DNA of 64,000 nucleotides from Bog-473 sp963788125 (GTDB lineage: Bacteria > Actinomycetota > Acidimicrobiia > Acidimicrobiales > RAAP-2): NCBI GenBank assembly GCA_963788125.1, contig CAWBFN010000001.1, positions 744,001 to 808,000 on the forward strand, written 5' to 3'. The notes beneath the pieces are model-generated. The model was not told the origin of the DNA and made no database searches. It saw only the letters and a program-made list of their open reading frames with translations. Below, piece by piece: positions 1 to 8,939 of this stretch (within the stretch, counting starts at the first letter, position 1; each line of letters opens with the position of its first letter). Both the position numbers and the translations under genes were made by a program.

Positions 1-904
<904 letters not shown>

Positions 905-905
905 G

Positions 906-3212
906 TCACTGCTCGGCCAGGATGGCGGCGATCTCGGCCAGGGGGTTGCGCACCACCGGTCCGGTCACCTCCACCTCCGCCCTCTCGATGACGCCGTTGA
1001 AGGGGAACGGGGCCTCGTAGCCCTCGCCGACGGCCGGCCCCCACTCGTACCCGCAGGTCAGCCCCACCCCCAACCCGTTGAAGCCGGCCGGGGTGAAACG
1101 CTCGATCGCGCCCTCGGCGACCACGTCGCCGTCCACCAGCAGCTGGGCCGACCCGCCGAGGCCGCCGTCCTTGGTGAACGCCAGGGCCACCCGGTGGGCG
1201 CCCGGGCGCAGCGGCACGGGGCTGGTGAGCACGTGGCGGCCCTTGCCGTAGAGGTTGTGCACGTAGCGCGGAAATCCGTGCAGGCAGTGCAGCGACCATC
1301 CGCCGAGCGCGGAGCCGGTGGCCAACAGCACCCCCTCGGCGACCGCCCCGTCGCCGACCACGACGTCGGCCCTCACCGTGTGCGACCGGTTCTGGACCGG
1401 CACGGCGACCGACTCGGGGACCGGTGCACCACCCGGAAAGTAGCGAAAGACCGAGCGGTCCCGCCGCTGGTCGGGTGGCTTGTTGATCAGCGCCCACAGC
1501 GGACGGTTGTCGAGGGGGAGCACGTCGTTGCGCTCGGCTTCGTCCCACCACAGGGCGACCAGCTCCGCCAGGCGCTCGGGCTCCGCGGCGGCCAGGTCGT
1601 CGGTCTCCGAGAAGTCCTGCGCCACGTGGTAGAGCTCCCAGACGTCGTCGTCGAAAGAGGCATTGGGATTGAGACCGTCGTCGTACACCGGTCCGACCGG
1701 GTGGAAGGTCACCGCCTTCCATCCGTCGTGGACGATGGCCCGGGAGCCGAACATCTCGAAGTACTGGGTCACGTGCGCGGTCGGGGCGTCCGCTCCTTCG
1801 GGACCGAGCACGTAGGCGAAGCTGGTGCCGTCAATGCGGGACTGGGCGACGCCCTCAATGTGCGAGGGCGCGGCGATCCCCACGAGCTCGAGCACGCTCG
1901 GCAGGACGTCGACGGCGTGGGTGAACTGGTGGCGGATGCCGCCTGCCGCCGGGCCGAGACGGGCCGGCCAGCTGACGATGCAGGGGTCTGCGACCCCACC
2001 CTCGTGGACCTCGCGCTTCCAGCGCTTGAAGGGAGTGTTGCCCGCCATCGTCCAACCCCACGGATAGTTGTTGTGGCTCGTCGGGCCGCCGATCTCGTCC
2101 ATCCGTTCGTACATCTCGGCCGTCGAGGCCGGATCGAGGTTCTCCAGCCGGATGTCGTTGATGGACCCCTGCGAGCCTCCCTCGGAGCTGGCGCCGTTGT
2201 CCGAGACCAGAACGACCAGGGTGTTCTCCCGGTCGCCGACGTCTTCCAGGAAGGAGAGCACCCGACCGAGCTGCGCATCGGTGTAGGAGAGGAAACCGGC
2301 GAAGCACTCCATGAACCGGGCGGCCAGCTCCCGCTCGACGTCGCCCAGGTCGGCCCATGCCGGAACCCACGGAGGCCGCGGGGAGAGATTGGTGCCCGCC
2401 GGGACGATGCCCAGCTCGAGCTGGCGGGCGAAGACGCGGTCCCGCCACTCGTCCCACCCCGAGTCGAAGGCTCCCCGGTACCGCTCGATCCACTCGCTCG
2501 GGGCGTGGTGGGGGGAGTGGCAGGCACCGGGGCACAGGTAGAGGAAGAACGGTCGCCCGGTATCGACGGCCCGCAGGTCGGCCACGAACTCAATGGCCCG
2601 ATCGGCCAGGTCCGCGCTCAGGTGGTAGCCGTCCTCCATGCGGCGCGGTGGCCGGACCGCGTGGTTGTCGTGGTAGAGGGCAGGGACGAACTGGTGGGTC
2701 TCCCCGCCGTGGAAGCCGTACCAGCGGTCGAAGCCGCGGGCCAGGGGCCACGTGGCCCGGGAGGAGGCCATGTCGGTCTCGTTCTCCGGGCTCAGGTGCC
2801 ACTTCCCCACGGCGTAGGTCGCGTAGCCCTGCTGGCGCAGGATCTCCGAGAGAAAGCCCCCCTCCCGGGGCGGCCTGCCCCAGTAGCCGGGAAAGCCGAC
2901 CGCCAGGTCGGCCACCCGGCCCATGCCGCTGCGGTGATGGTTCCGCCCGGTCAGCAGGCAGGCCCGTGAGGGGGAGCACAGGGCGGTGGTGTGGAAGTTC
3001 GCCAGTCGCACCCCGCCATCGGCCACGCCGTCGATCACCGGCGTGGCGATGGGGGAGCCGTAGCAGCCCAGCTGGGCGAACCCCACGTCGTCGAGGACGA
3101 CGAGCACCACGTTGGGCGCGCCCGGCGGGGGACTCGCCACCGGTGGCCACCATGGGTCCGAATCGCGCCAATCCCGGCCGATCCGACCGTGGAACTCCCG
3201 CTCCTCTGTCAT
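906..3212 (-). CDS. Arylsulfatase-type sulfatase
   Basis: A 768-residue type I sulfatase that hydrolyses sulfate esters. The N-terminal half has the metal-binding Asp pair D41-D42 (VVLDDVGF) and the signature C79-S-P-S-R-A followed by LTGR, where Cys79 would be converted to formylglycine by a separate maturase. Later metal-site sequence is seen in VLVSDNGASSEGG and the Lys-containing NTPFKRWKREVHEGG stretch. The C-terminal third resembles the extra domain of large bacterial arylsulfatases. There is no signal peptide, so it is predicted to be cytoplasmic. The substrate is unknown. It diverges from pgi, with 47 bp between the start codons. Confidence 0.88.
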   Translation of the reverse strand: MTEEREFHGRIGRDWRDSDPWWPPVASPPPGAPNVVLVVLDDVGFAQLGCYGSPIATPVIDGVADGGVRLANFHTTALCSPSRACLLTGRNHHRSGMGRVADLAVGFPGYWGRPPREGGFLSEILRQQGYATYAVGKWHLSPENETDMASSRATWPLARGFDRWYGFHGGETHQFVPALYHDNHAVRPPRRMEDGYHLSADLADRAIEFVADLRAVDTGRPFFLYLCPGACHSPHHAPSEWIERYRGAFDSGWDEWRDRVFARQLELGIVPAGTNLSPRPPWVPAWADLGDVERELAARFMECFAGFLSYTDAQLGRVLSFLEDVGDRENTLVVLVSDNGASSEGGSQGSINDIRLENLDPASTAEMYERMDEIGGPTSHNNYPWGWTMAGNTPFKRWKREVHEGGVADPCIVSWPARLGPAAGGIRHQFTHAVDVLPSVLELVGIAAPSHIEGVAQSRIDGTSFAYVLGPEGADAPTAHVTQYFEMFGSRAIVHDGWKAVTFHPVGPVYDDGLNPNASFDDDVWELYHVAQDFSETDDLAAAEPERLAELVALWWDEAERNDVLPLDNRPLWALINKPPDQRRDRSVFRYFPGGAPVPESVAVPVQNRSHTVRADVVVGDGAVAEGVLLATGSALGGWSLHCLHGFPRYVHNLYGKGRHVLTSPVPLRPGAHRVALAFTKDGGLGGSAQLLVDGDVVAEGAIERFTPAGFNGLGVGLTCGYEWGPAVGEGYEAPFPFNGVIERAEVEVTGPVVRNPLAEIAAILAEQ

Positions 3213-3247
3213 GCGCCTTGCAGCATGCCAGGTCCGGCCGGCGGCCC

Positions 3248-3253
3248 TACGCT
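3248..3253 (+). promoter_or_regulatory. Predicted -10 hexamer of pgi (leaderless type)
   Basis: TACGCT ends 6 nt before the pgi ATG and no Shine-Dalgarno sequence is present, so transcription would start at or next to the start codon. Confidence 0.45.
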
Positions 3254-3259
3254 GAGGCG

Positions 3260-4906
3260 ATGGATGCCACCAGTACCCCCGAGTGGACCGCCCTCGCCAC
3301 GCACGTCGACGAGGTCCGCCACCTCCATCTGCGCCAGCTCTTCTCCCGCGACCCCTCCCGGGCGGCGCGTCTGACGGCCGGCGGGGGGGACCTGGTCCTG
3401 GACTACTCCAAGCACCGGGTCACCGACGAGACGCTGTCCCTCCTGTTCGGCCTGGCCCGGGCGGCCGGCGTCGAGGCGCGGCGCGACGCCATGTTCTCGG
3501 GTGCGCACATCAACACCACGGAGGACCGCGCCGTGCTCCATGTGGCGCTGCGCATGCCCGAAGACGAGCCCCTCGTCGTCGACGGGCAGGACGTCACGTC
3601 CGACGTGCACGCCGTGTTGCGCCGCATGGGCGATCTGTCCGATCGCATCCGCAACGGGACGTGGGTCGGCGCGACGGGGCAACGCATCCGCACCGTGATC
3701 AACATCGGGATCGGCGGGTCGGACCTGGGGCCGGCCATGGCCACCGAGGCGCTGGCCGACTATGCCTCGCCCGAGCTTCAGAGCCGGTTCGTCTCCAACG
3801 TCGATCCGGTCGACCTCTACGCGGCGACCCACGACCTGGACCCGGCCACCACCCTCTTCGTCGTGAGCTCGAAGACCTTCACCACCCTCGAGACGCTCAC
3901 CAACGCGGCGGCGGCCCGGGAGTGGCTCCTCAATGGCCTGGGTGAGGAGGGCAGGGACAGTAGCGGCGCGGTGGCCAAGCACTTCATCGCCGTGTCGACC
4001 AACACGGCGGCGGTCGCCGAGTTCGGCATCGACACGGCGAACATGCTCGAGTTCTGGGACTGGGTCGGTGGCCGGTACTCCTACGACTCGGCCATCGGCT
4101 TCTCGCTGATGGTGGCCGTCGGCCGGGAGGCCTTCGCCGACATGCTGGCCGGCTTTCACGCCATCGACGAGCACTTCCGCACGGCGCCCCTGGAGCGGAA
4201 CCTGCCCGTGATCATGGGCCTCCTCAACGTCTGGTACAACAACTTCTTCGGCGCCGAGACGCATGCGGTCCTGCCCTACAGCCACCGCCTGGCCCGCTTC
4301 CCCGCCTATCTCCAGCAGCTGACCATGGAGTCCAACGGCAAGTCGGTGCACCTGGACGGCACCGCCGTCGACGGCCAGACCGGTGAGATCTTCTGGGGCG
4401 CCCCGGGCACCAACGGCCAGCACGCCTTCTACCAGCTCATCCACCAGGGGACCAAGCTGATCCCCGCGGACCTCATCGCCTTCGCCGAGGCCACCCACGA
4501 CCACGGCGGCCAGCAGGATCTGCTGGTGGCCAACTGCTTGGCCCAGTCCAAGGCGCTGGCCTTCGGCAAGACGGCCGAGGAGATCGCCGCCGAGGGCACC
4601 CCTCCCGAGTTGGTCCCCCACAAGGTGATGCCCGGCAACCGACCGAGCTCGACGATCTTCGCCCCCAAGGTCTCGCCCTCCGTACTGGGCCAGCTGGTGG
4701 CTCTCTACGAGCACACCGTGTTCGTCGAGGGAACCATCTGGGGGATCGACTCCTTCGACCAGTGGGGGGTGGAGCTGGGGAAGGTCATGGCCAGCGAGCT
4801 CGCCCCCGTGCTCAGCTCCGCCGAAGCACCCGATCTGGCGGCGCAGGACGCCTCGACGGCCGGCCTGGTCCGCCTCTACCGCACCTGGCGGGGGCGCCCG
4901 ACCTAG
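3260..4906 (+). CDS. pgi: Glucose-6-phosphate isomerase
   Basis: Interconverts glucose-6-phosphate and fructose-6-phosphate in glycolysis and gluconeogenesis. The protein is 548 residues, the usual bacterial length. Recognised segments are DRAVLHVALRMP, NIGIGGSDLGPAM (sugar-phosphate loop), VSSKTFTTLET, ESNGKSVHLDG and the GTNGQHAFYQLIHQGT signature near the active site. The ATG at 3260 is chosen because the protein then begins exactly where the family does and because TACGCT lies 6 nt upstream. The open frame continues much further upstream, but that part is antisense to the sulfatase. The 3' end overlaps the convergent hydrolase gene by 4 bp. Confidence 0.97.
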   Translation: MDATSTPEWTALATHVDEVRHLHLRQLFSRDPSRAARLTAGGGDLVLDYSKHRVTDETLSLLFGLARAAGVEARRDAMFSGAHINTTEDRAVLHVALRMPEDEPLVVDGQDVTSDVHAVLRRMGDLSDRIRNGTWVGATGQRIRTVINIGIGGSDLGPAMATEALADYASPELQSRFVSNVDPVDLYAATHDLDPATTLFVVSSKTFTTLETLTNAAAAREWLLNGLGEEGRDSSGAVAKHFIAVSTNTAAVAEFGIDTANMLEFWDWVGGRYSYDSAIGFSLMVAVGREAFADMLAGFHAIDEHFRTAPLERNLPVIMGLLNVWYNNFFGAETHAVLPYSHRLARFPAYLQQLTMESNGKSVHLDGTAVDGQTGEIFWGAPGTNGQHAFYQLIHQGTKLIPADLIAFAEATHDHGGQQDLLVANCLAQSKALAFGKTAEEIAAEGTPPELVPHKVMPGNRPSSTIFAPKVSPSVLGQLVALYEHTVFVEGTIWGIDSFDQWGVELGKVMASELAPVLSSAEAPDLAAQDASTAGLVRLYRTWRGRPT

Positions 4907-5833
4907 CTCGGCCGGGTGGCCCCCAGGTAGGTCTCGTCGCCGAACTCGGCCCCGGGGGCGGAGGGGAACCGCTCCACCCGGACGTCGGCGCCGGTGTGCG
5001 GTGCGTCGACCATGACGGCCAGTCCGTCCTCGGTCCCGACGTAGATCCCGACGTGGGTGACGTCGATCGGCCCGGCGCCGAAGAACACCAGGTCGCCCGG
5101 CGCGAGCGCCGCTCCCGGTGGCAGCGGCGGCCCGGCGTCGAACTGGTCCTGGGCCACCCGGGGCAGGGTGATCCCCGCCACCTTGTAGGCCGCCTGGGCC
5201 AACCCGGAGCAGTCGAAGCCGACTCCGGGCGTCTCACCGCCCCAGACGTACGGCGTCCCGACCTGGGCCAGGGCCCATTCGACGGCGGTCAGCCCCGCCG
5301 TTCCACCCTGGGCGTAGCGCTGCGCCAGGGAGAGGACCTGCGTGACGTAGGCGGGATCGTGGTTGTAGGCGAAGACGGCCCCCGGCAGGTCGGCGCCGCC
5401 CGCAGCTCCGTTGGCGCACAGCATCCTCGCCGCGGCGTACACGGCGTCGGTGGGGTCATAGGGGGAGGGCGGCGTGGCGCCCCCGGGCGGCACCGGCTGG
5501 TCGTAGGCGGCAAAGGTGGCCGGTTCGAACTGCATCGGCCCCTCCGCGCCGGCCCCGTTGGAGCCGGAGTGGACGCCGGGGAGGTCGGAGGTCCCGTTGC
5601 CCGATTCCACCGTGCCGATCGCCGCCAGCACGGTCCAGGGAAGGCCCGGGCAGGTGGCGGCCGCCTCCTGGTACAGCGCGAGCATCGCGGACGGCACCGG
5701 GGGCCGTGGCACCGGGGGCCGTGCCCCCCTCCCCGAGGAGCGTGGCACCGACCACCCCGGTCGCCCCGGCCATCACGGTGGCCGCCAGGACAAGTCCGAC
5801 GGCACCGACTCCGAGAAGGCGGGGAGCGCTCAT
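4903..5833 (-). CDS. Secreted SLT / NlpC-P60 peptidoglycan hydrolase (frameshifted at N-terminus)
   Basis: The intact frame runs from a GTG at 5748 to 4903 (281 residues). It holds a soluble lytic transglycosylase-like domain (AIGTVESGNG with the catalytic-type Glu, then EGPMQFEPATFAAY) followed by an NlpC/P60 endopeptidase domain (TPYVWGGE, FDCSGLAQAAY with the catalytic Cys, THVGIYVG with the His). Such proteins cut glycan strands and peptide stems of the cell wall. A fitting start, with a signal peptide (MSAPRLLGVGAVGLVLAATV and on), begins at ATG 5833 but in a different frame. Removing one base from the run of six C at 5724-5729 joins the two. I therefore give the gene as 4903-5833. It is convergent with pgi and divergent from the acyl-CoA ligase. 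Confidence 0.82.
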
Positions 5834-5891
5834 CGACGGAGGAACGGTCGGACGCGGCGCGCACAGAGCGCGAGGTCGCCATACTTGGGCC

Positions 5892-7511
5892 ATGAAGAGC
5901 ACGATGCAGGACGCACCACTCCTGATCAGCGACCTGCTGCGCCACGGCCAGCAGCAGCACGGCGACAGCACGGTCATCACCGTCGAGGCCGGGGGGCACC
6001 GGACGGCCACCTTCGACGAGGTGGCCGTCCGGGCCGAGAAACTGGCCGCCGCCCTCACGCGACTGGGCATCCGCGGCGGGGACCGAGTCGGCACGTTCTG
6101 CTGGAACAACCAGGTTCATCTGGAGGCCTACCTGGCCGTTCCCTCCATGGGGGCGGTGCTGCACACCTTGAACATCCGGCTGGCGGCCGATCAGCTGGCC
6201 TACGTGATCAATCACGCCGAGGACCGCGCCATCATCGTGGACGCCTCGCTGATCCCCCTGCTGGCCGCCGTGAGGGACGAGCTCAAGACCGTGGAGACCA
6301 TCATCGTCGTGGGGGAGGGGGACAGCACCTCCCTGGGCGCGACGCTGCCCTACGAGGAGCTCCTGTCGGCCGAGGAGCCCGGTTTCGACTGGCCGGTGCT
6401 CGACGAACGCTCCGCCGCGGCCATGTGCTACACGAGCGGCACCACGGGCGATCCCAAGGGCGTCGTCTACTCCCACCGCTCCACCTGGTTGCACACCATG
6501 GCCCAGCAGTCCGCCTCGTCGGTGGGGATGACGGAGGGGGACCGCATCCTGATCATCGTCCCCATGTTCCACGCCAACGCCTGGGGAACGCCCTACGGGG
6601 CCTGGTTGGCCGGGACCTCCATGATCATGCCCCAGATGTTCCTCATGGGAGACCATCTGGCCGGCGTGATCAACGAGTACCGCCCGACGCTGGCCTGCGG
6701 AGTTCCCACCATCTGGAACGGGCTGCTGCACCTGAGCACGCCGATCGACTTCTCGTCGGTGCGGGCCATCACCGCCGGGGGCGCCGCCGTGCCCCAGTCG
6801 CTGATCGAGGGGTTCGAGGAGCGCTTCGGCGTCACGATCATTCAGGGCTGGGGCATGACCGAGACCAGCCCGATGGCGGCCTTCGGGCTGCCTCCCGCCC
6901 GCCGGCTGAATGGCCACGACGACATGTACTACAAGATCAAGGCCGGGCGGGTGGTCGCCGGCGTCGAGGTCCGCGTGGTCGCCGAGGACGGCACCGTGCT
7001 GCCGCGCGACGGCGAGTCGGTGGGGGAGTTCGAGGTCCGTGGCCCCTGGGTCACCGGCTCGTACTACAAGGACGAGGATCCCTCCCGGTTCCACGACGGC
7101 TGGCTCCGCACCGGCGACATCGGCACGCTGGACCAACAGGGCTACATGACCATCTCCGACCGCACCAAGGATGTGATCAAGTCCGGCGGGGAGTGGATCT
7201 CCTCGGTCGATCTGGAGAACGCGGTGATGGCGCATCCCGACGTCTTCGAGGCGGCGGTGATCGCCGTCCCGGACAGCACCTGGTCCGAGCGGCCGCTGGT
7301 GGTCGTCGTGCCCAAGCCGGGGCTGACGCCCTCCCCGTCGGATCTGGTCGAATTCCTGGCCGGGCGGGTCCCCCGTTGGTGGCTGCCCGACCAGTGGGTC
7401 TTCGTGCCGGACATCCCCAAGACGAGCGTGGGCAAGTTCAACAAGAGGCTGCTGCGCGCCGCCTTCGCCGAGGGCGACTACACGGTCCAGACCGTGGACC
7501 TCCCCAAGTGA
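5892..7511 (+). CDS. Fatty-acid--CoA ligase (AMP-forming)
   Basis: A 539-residue ANL-superfamily enzyme that activates a carboxylate, probably a medium- or long-chain fatty acid, to its acyl-CoA through an acyl-adenylate. Motifs in order are the P-loop-like YTSGTTGDPKGVVYSHRS, the adenylate-binding GWGMTETSP, DGWLRTGDIG, the hinge region DRTKDVIKSGGEWIS, and the C-terminal catalytic Lys in KTSVGKFNKR. ATG 5892 starts the protein where the family does; the upstream open frame is antisense to the hydrolase. The stop codon overlaps the next gene by 4 bp (GTGA), suggesting co-transcription. Chain-length specificity cannot be told from the sequence. Confidence 0.92.
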   Translation: MKSTMQDAPLLISDLLRHGQQQHGDSTVITVEAGGHRTATFDEVAVRAEKLAAALTRLGIRGGDRVGTFCWNNQVHLEAYLAVPSMGAVLHTLNIRLAADQLAYVINHAEDRAIIVDASLIPLLAAVRDELKTVETIIVVGEGDSTSLGATLPYEELLSAEEPGFDWPVLDERSAAAMCYTSGTTGDPKGVVYSHRSTWLHTMAQQSASSVGMTEGDRILIIVPMFHANAWGTPYGAWLAGTSMIMPQMFLMGDHLAGVINEYRPTLACGVPTIWNGLLHLSTPIDFSSVRAITAGGAAVPQSLIEGFEERFGVTIIQGWGMTETSPMAAFGLPPARRLNGHDDMYYKIKAGRVVAGVEVRVVAEDGTVLPRDGESVGEFEVRGPWVTGSYYKDEDPSRFHDGWLRTGDIGTLDQQGYMTISDRTKDVIKSGGEWISSVDLENAVMAHPDVFEAAVIAVPDSTWSERPLVVVVPKPGLTPSPSDLVEFLAGRVPRWWLPDQWVFVPDIPKTSVGKFNKRLLRAAFAEGDYTVQTVDLPK

Positions 7512-7714
7512 CAGGGGCGGCCGACGCGATGGCCGATGTGGCCGGCCGCCTCGAGGGAGTGATCGACGAGCTCACGGACATCGCGCTCGATGCGCTGCGC
7601 CGAGCCTCCCAGGGCGACCCGGACTCGGCCGAGGCCGGCGAGGCGTTGGCCATAGAGCGGCGCATCGTCCGGGCCCGGCGGGCGATCGAGAAGGCCGTCG
7701 CGGTGCTCGAGTGA
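7508..7714 (+). CDS. Small conserved-looking helical protein
   Basis: A 68-residue protein starting at GTG 7508, overlapping the ligase stop by 4 bp; ATG 7529 is an alternative. It is composed almost entirely of predicted amphipathic helix (AGRLEGVIDELTDIALDALR and a second helix rich in Glu, Ala and Arg). It has no signal peptide, membrane segment or metal motif. Both ends overlap their neighbours by 4 bp, which supports it as a real translated gene. I do not recognise the family. Confidence 0.55.
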   Translation: MTGAADAMADVAGRLEGVIDELTDIALDALRRASQGDPDSAEAGEALAIERRIVRARRAIEKAVAVLE

Positions 7715-7905
7715 TCTATTGGATCATCTTCGGCGTGGTGGCCGTCGTCATCATGACGGTGCGGTTCCGCCCCGGGGGGAAGTACCGCGAGATGCTCAAG
7801 GGCCACGACCACTGCGAGTCGTGCCGGGCGTGGCTCAAGTGGAGCGGGGGACAGTACGCCACCGTCTGCCCGAGGTGCGGCAAGGAGCAGACCCGCTCGC
7901 TCTAG
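7711..7905 (+). CDS. Membrane-anchored zinc-ribbon protein
   Basis: A 64-residue protein starting at GTG 7711, overlapping the previous stop by 4 bp. One N-terminal hydrophobic helix (YWIIFGVVAVVIMTV) is followed by two Cys pairs, CESC and CPRC, separated by about 17 residues, which should bind a zinc ion on the cytoplasmic side. The role is unknown. Translational coupling to the acyl-CoA ligase and the helical protein suggests one operon. The stop overlaps the stop of the convergent LOG-family gene. Confidence 0.6.
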   Translation: MIYWIIFGVVAVVIMTVRFRPGGKYREMLKGHDHCESCRAWLKWSGGQYATVCPRCGKEQTRSL

Positions 7906-8939
7906 GCCCCCGTGCACTCGTTGACGGCGTTGATCAGCTGGCGCAGGCGCGCGAAGTGCCACTTGTCGAAGCGCAGGGCAAGCCGCGGCAGCTCGGGATG
8001 GTCGTTGCTGGACCGCTCCGGCGGGAAGGCGGTCGCGCTGCGGATGGTGCCACGGGTGACGATGTCGGCGAAGCGCCGGTTGAGCTCGGCCAGCTCGGCC
8101 CGGCTGGGGGCCGTCTGCACCCGCAGCACCAGTACGTCGCCCACCCAGCGGCACGAGTGGTAGTTGCGGTAGAAGCCGAGGATCTCCTCGGTCGCCTCCT
8201 CCACCGAGGTGGCCACCTTGAAGAGCGCCACGTCCTCGGGCGAGACCCACCCCGACGCGATCGCTTCCTCCTCCAAGAAGCGCAGCCACCCGCGCCAGTA
8301 GGTGCCGCCGGGCGTCTCCATCATGACCACAGGCGCCGGTTCGGCCTTGCCCGTCTGCAACAAGGTGAGGAGCTCGAACGACTCGTCCTGCGTGCCGAAC
8401 CCCCCGGGGAGGATGGCGTAGGCGTGTGACTCCTTGATCAACATCAACTTGCGGGTGAAGAAGTACCTCATCTCCACCAGTTTCGGATCTTGGGCGATGA
8501 AGTCGTTCGCTCCCTCCTCGTTGGGGAGGCGGATGTTGACCCCGAAGGCGTGCTCGCGTCCGGCTCCCTCCAGGCCGGCCGCCATGATGCCGGGACCGGC
8601 GCCGGTGACCACCATCCAGTCGGCCCCGGCCATGTGACTGGCCAGGTCGCGCGCCAGTATGTAGACGGGATCCTCCGGCTTAGTCCGGGCCGAACCGAAC
8701 ATGGTGATCTTGCGCACCTTGCGGTACGGGCGGAAGACCCGGAACGCCTCGGCCATCTCGGCCAGCGCCGCATTGGCGATCTTGAGGTCGCCCACCGACG
8801 TGCCTTCCCTGGCCATCTCGCTCAGAGACCCGAGCATCGCCTGCAGCTCCCTGCTCTGCGCCGGGCCGAGCAGGTGCTCCTTGGCCAGGCCGGCGAACGC
8901 CTGGTGCAGGACGTCCTCCTGCTGGTCACTCCCGCTCAA
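7902..8939 (-). CDS. LOG-family Rossmann-fold protein (TIGR00730 type)
   Basis: About 345 residues. The central domain has the MFGSART start of the fold, the VTGAGPGIMAAGLEGAG nucleotide loop and the PGGFGTQDESFELLTLLQTGK motif, a variant of the PGGxGTxxE signature of LOG phosphoribohydrolases and lysine-decarboxylase-like proteins. Family members release free bases from nucleoside monophosphates, but the N- and C-terminal extensions here resemble the larger, uncharacterised branch. The only suitable start is TTG 8939, overlapping the fbiC stop; the long open frame upstream is a shadow of fbiC. Downstream of and probably coupled to fbiC. Confidence 0.8.
   Translation of the reverse strand: MSGSDQQEDVLHQAFAGLAKEHLLGPAQSRELQAMLGSLSEMAREGTSVGDLKIANAALAEMAEAFRVFRPYRKVRKITMFGSARTKPEDPVYILARDLASHMAGADWMVVTGAGPGIMAAGLEGAGREHAFGVNIRLPNEEGANDFIAQDPKLVEMRYFFTRKLMLIKESHAYAILPGGFGTQDESFELLTLLQTGKAEPAPVVMMETPGGTYWRGWLRFLEEEAIASGWVSPEDVALFKVATSVEEATEEILGFYRNYHSCRWVGDVLVLRVQTAPSRAELAELNRRFADIVTRGTIRSATAFPPERSSNDHPELPRLALRFDKWHFARLRQLINAVNECTGA

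Noticed and set aside
3209..4714. Long open frame on the minus strand inside pgi
   Set aside because: It is a shadow of pgi, with His/Val/Gly/Arg-rich composition and no family features; GC-rich codons produce many such frames.
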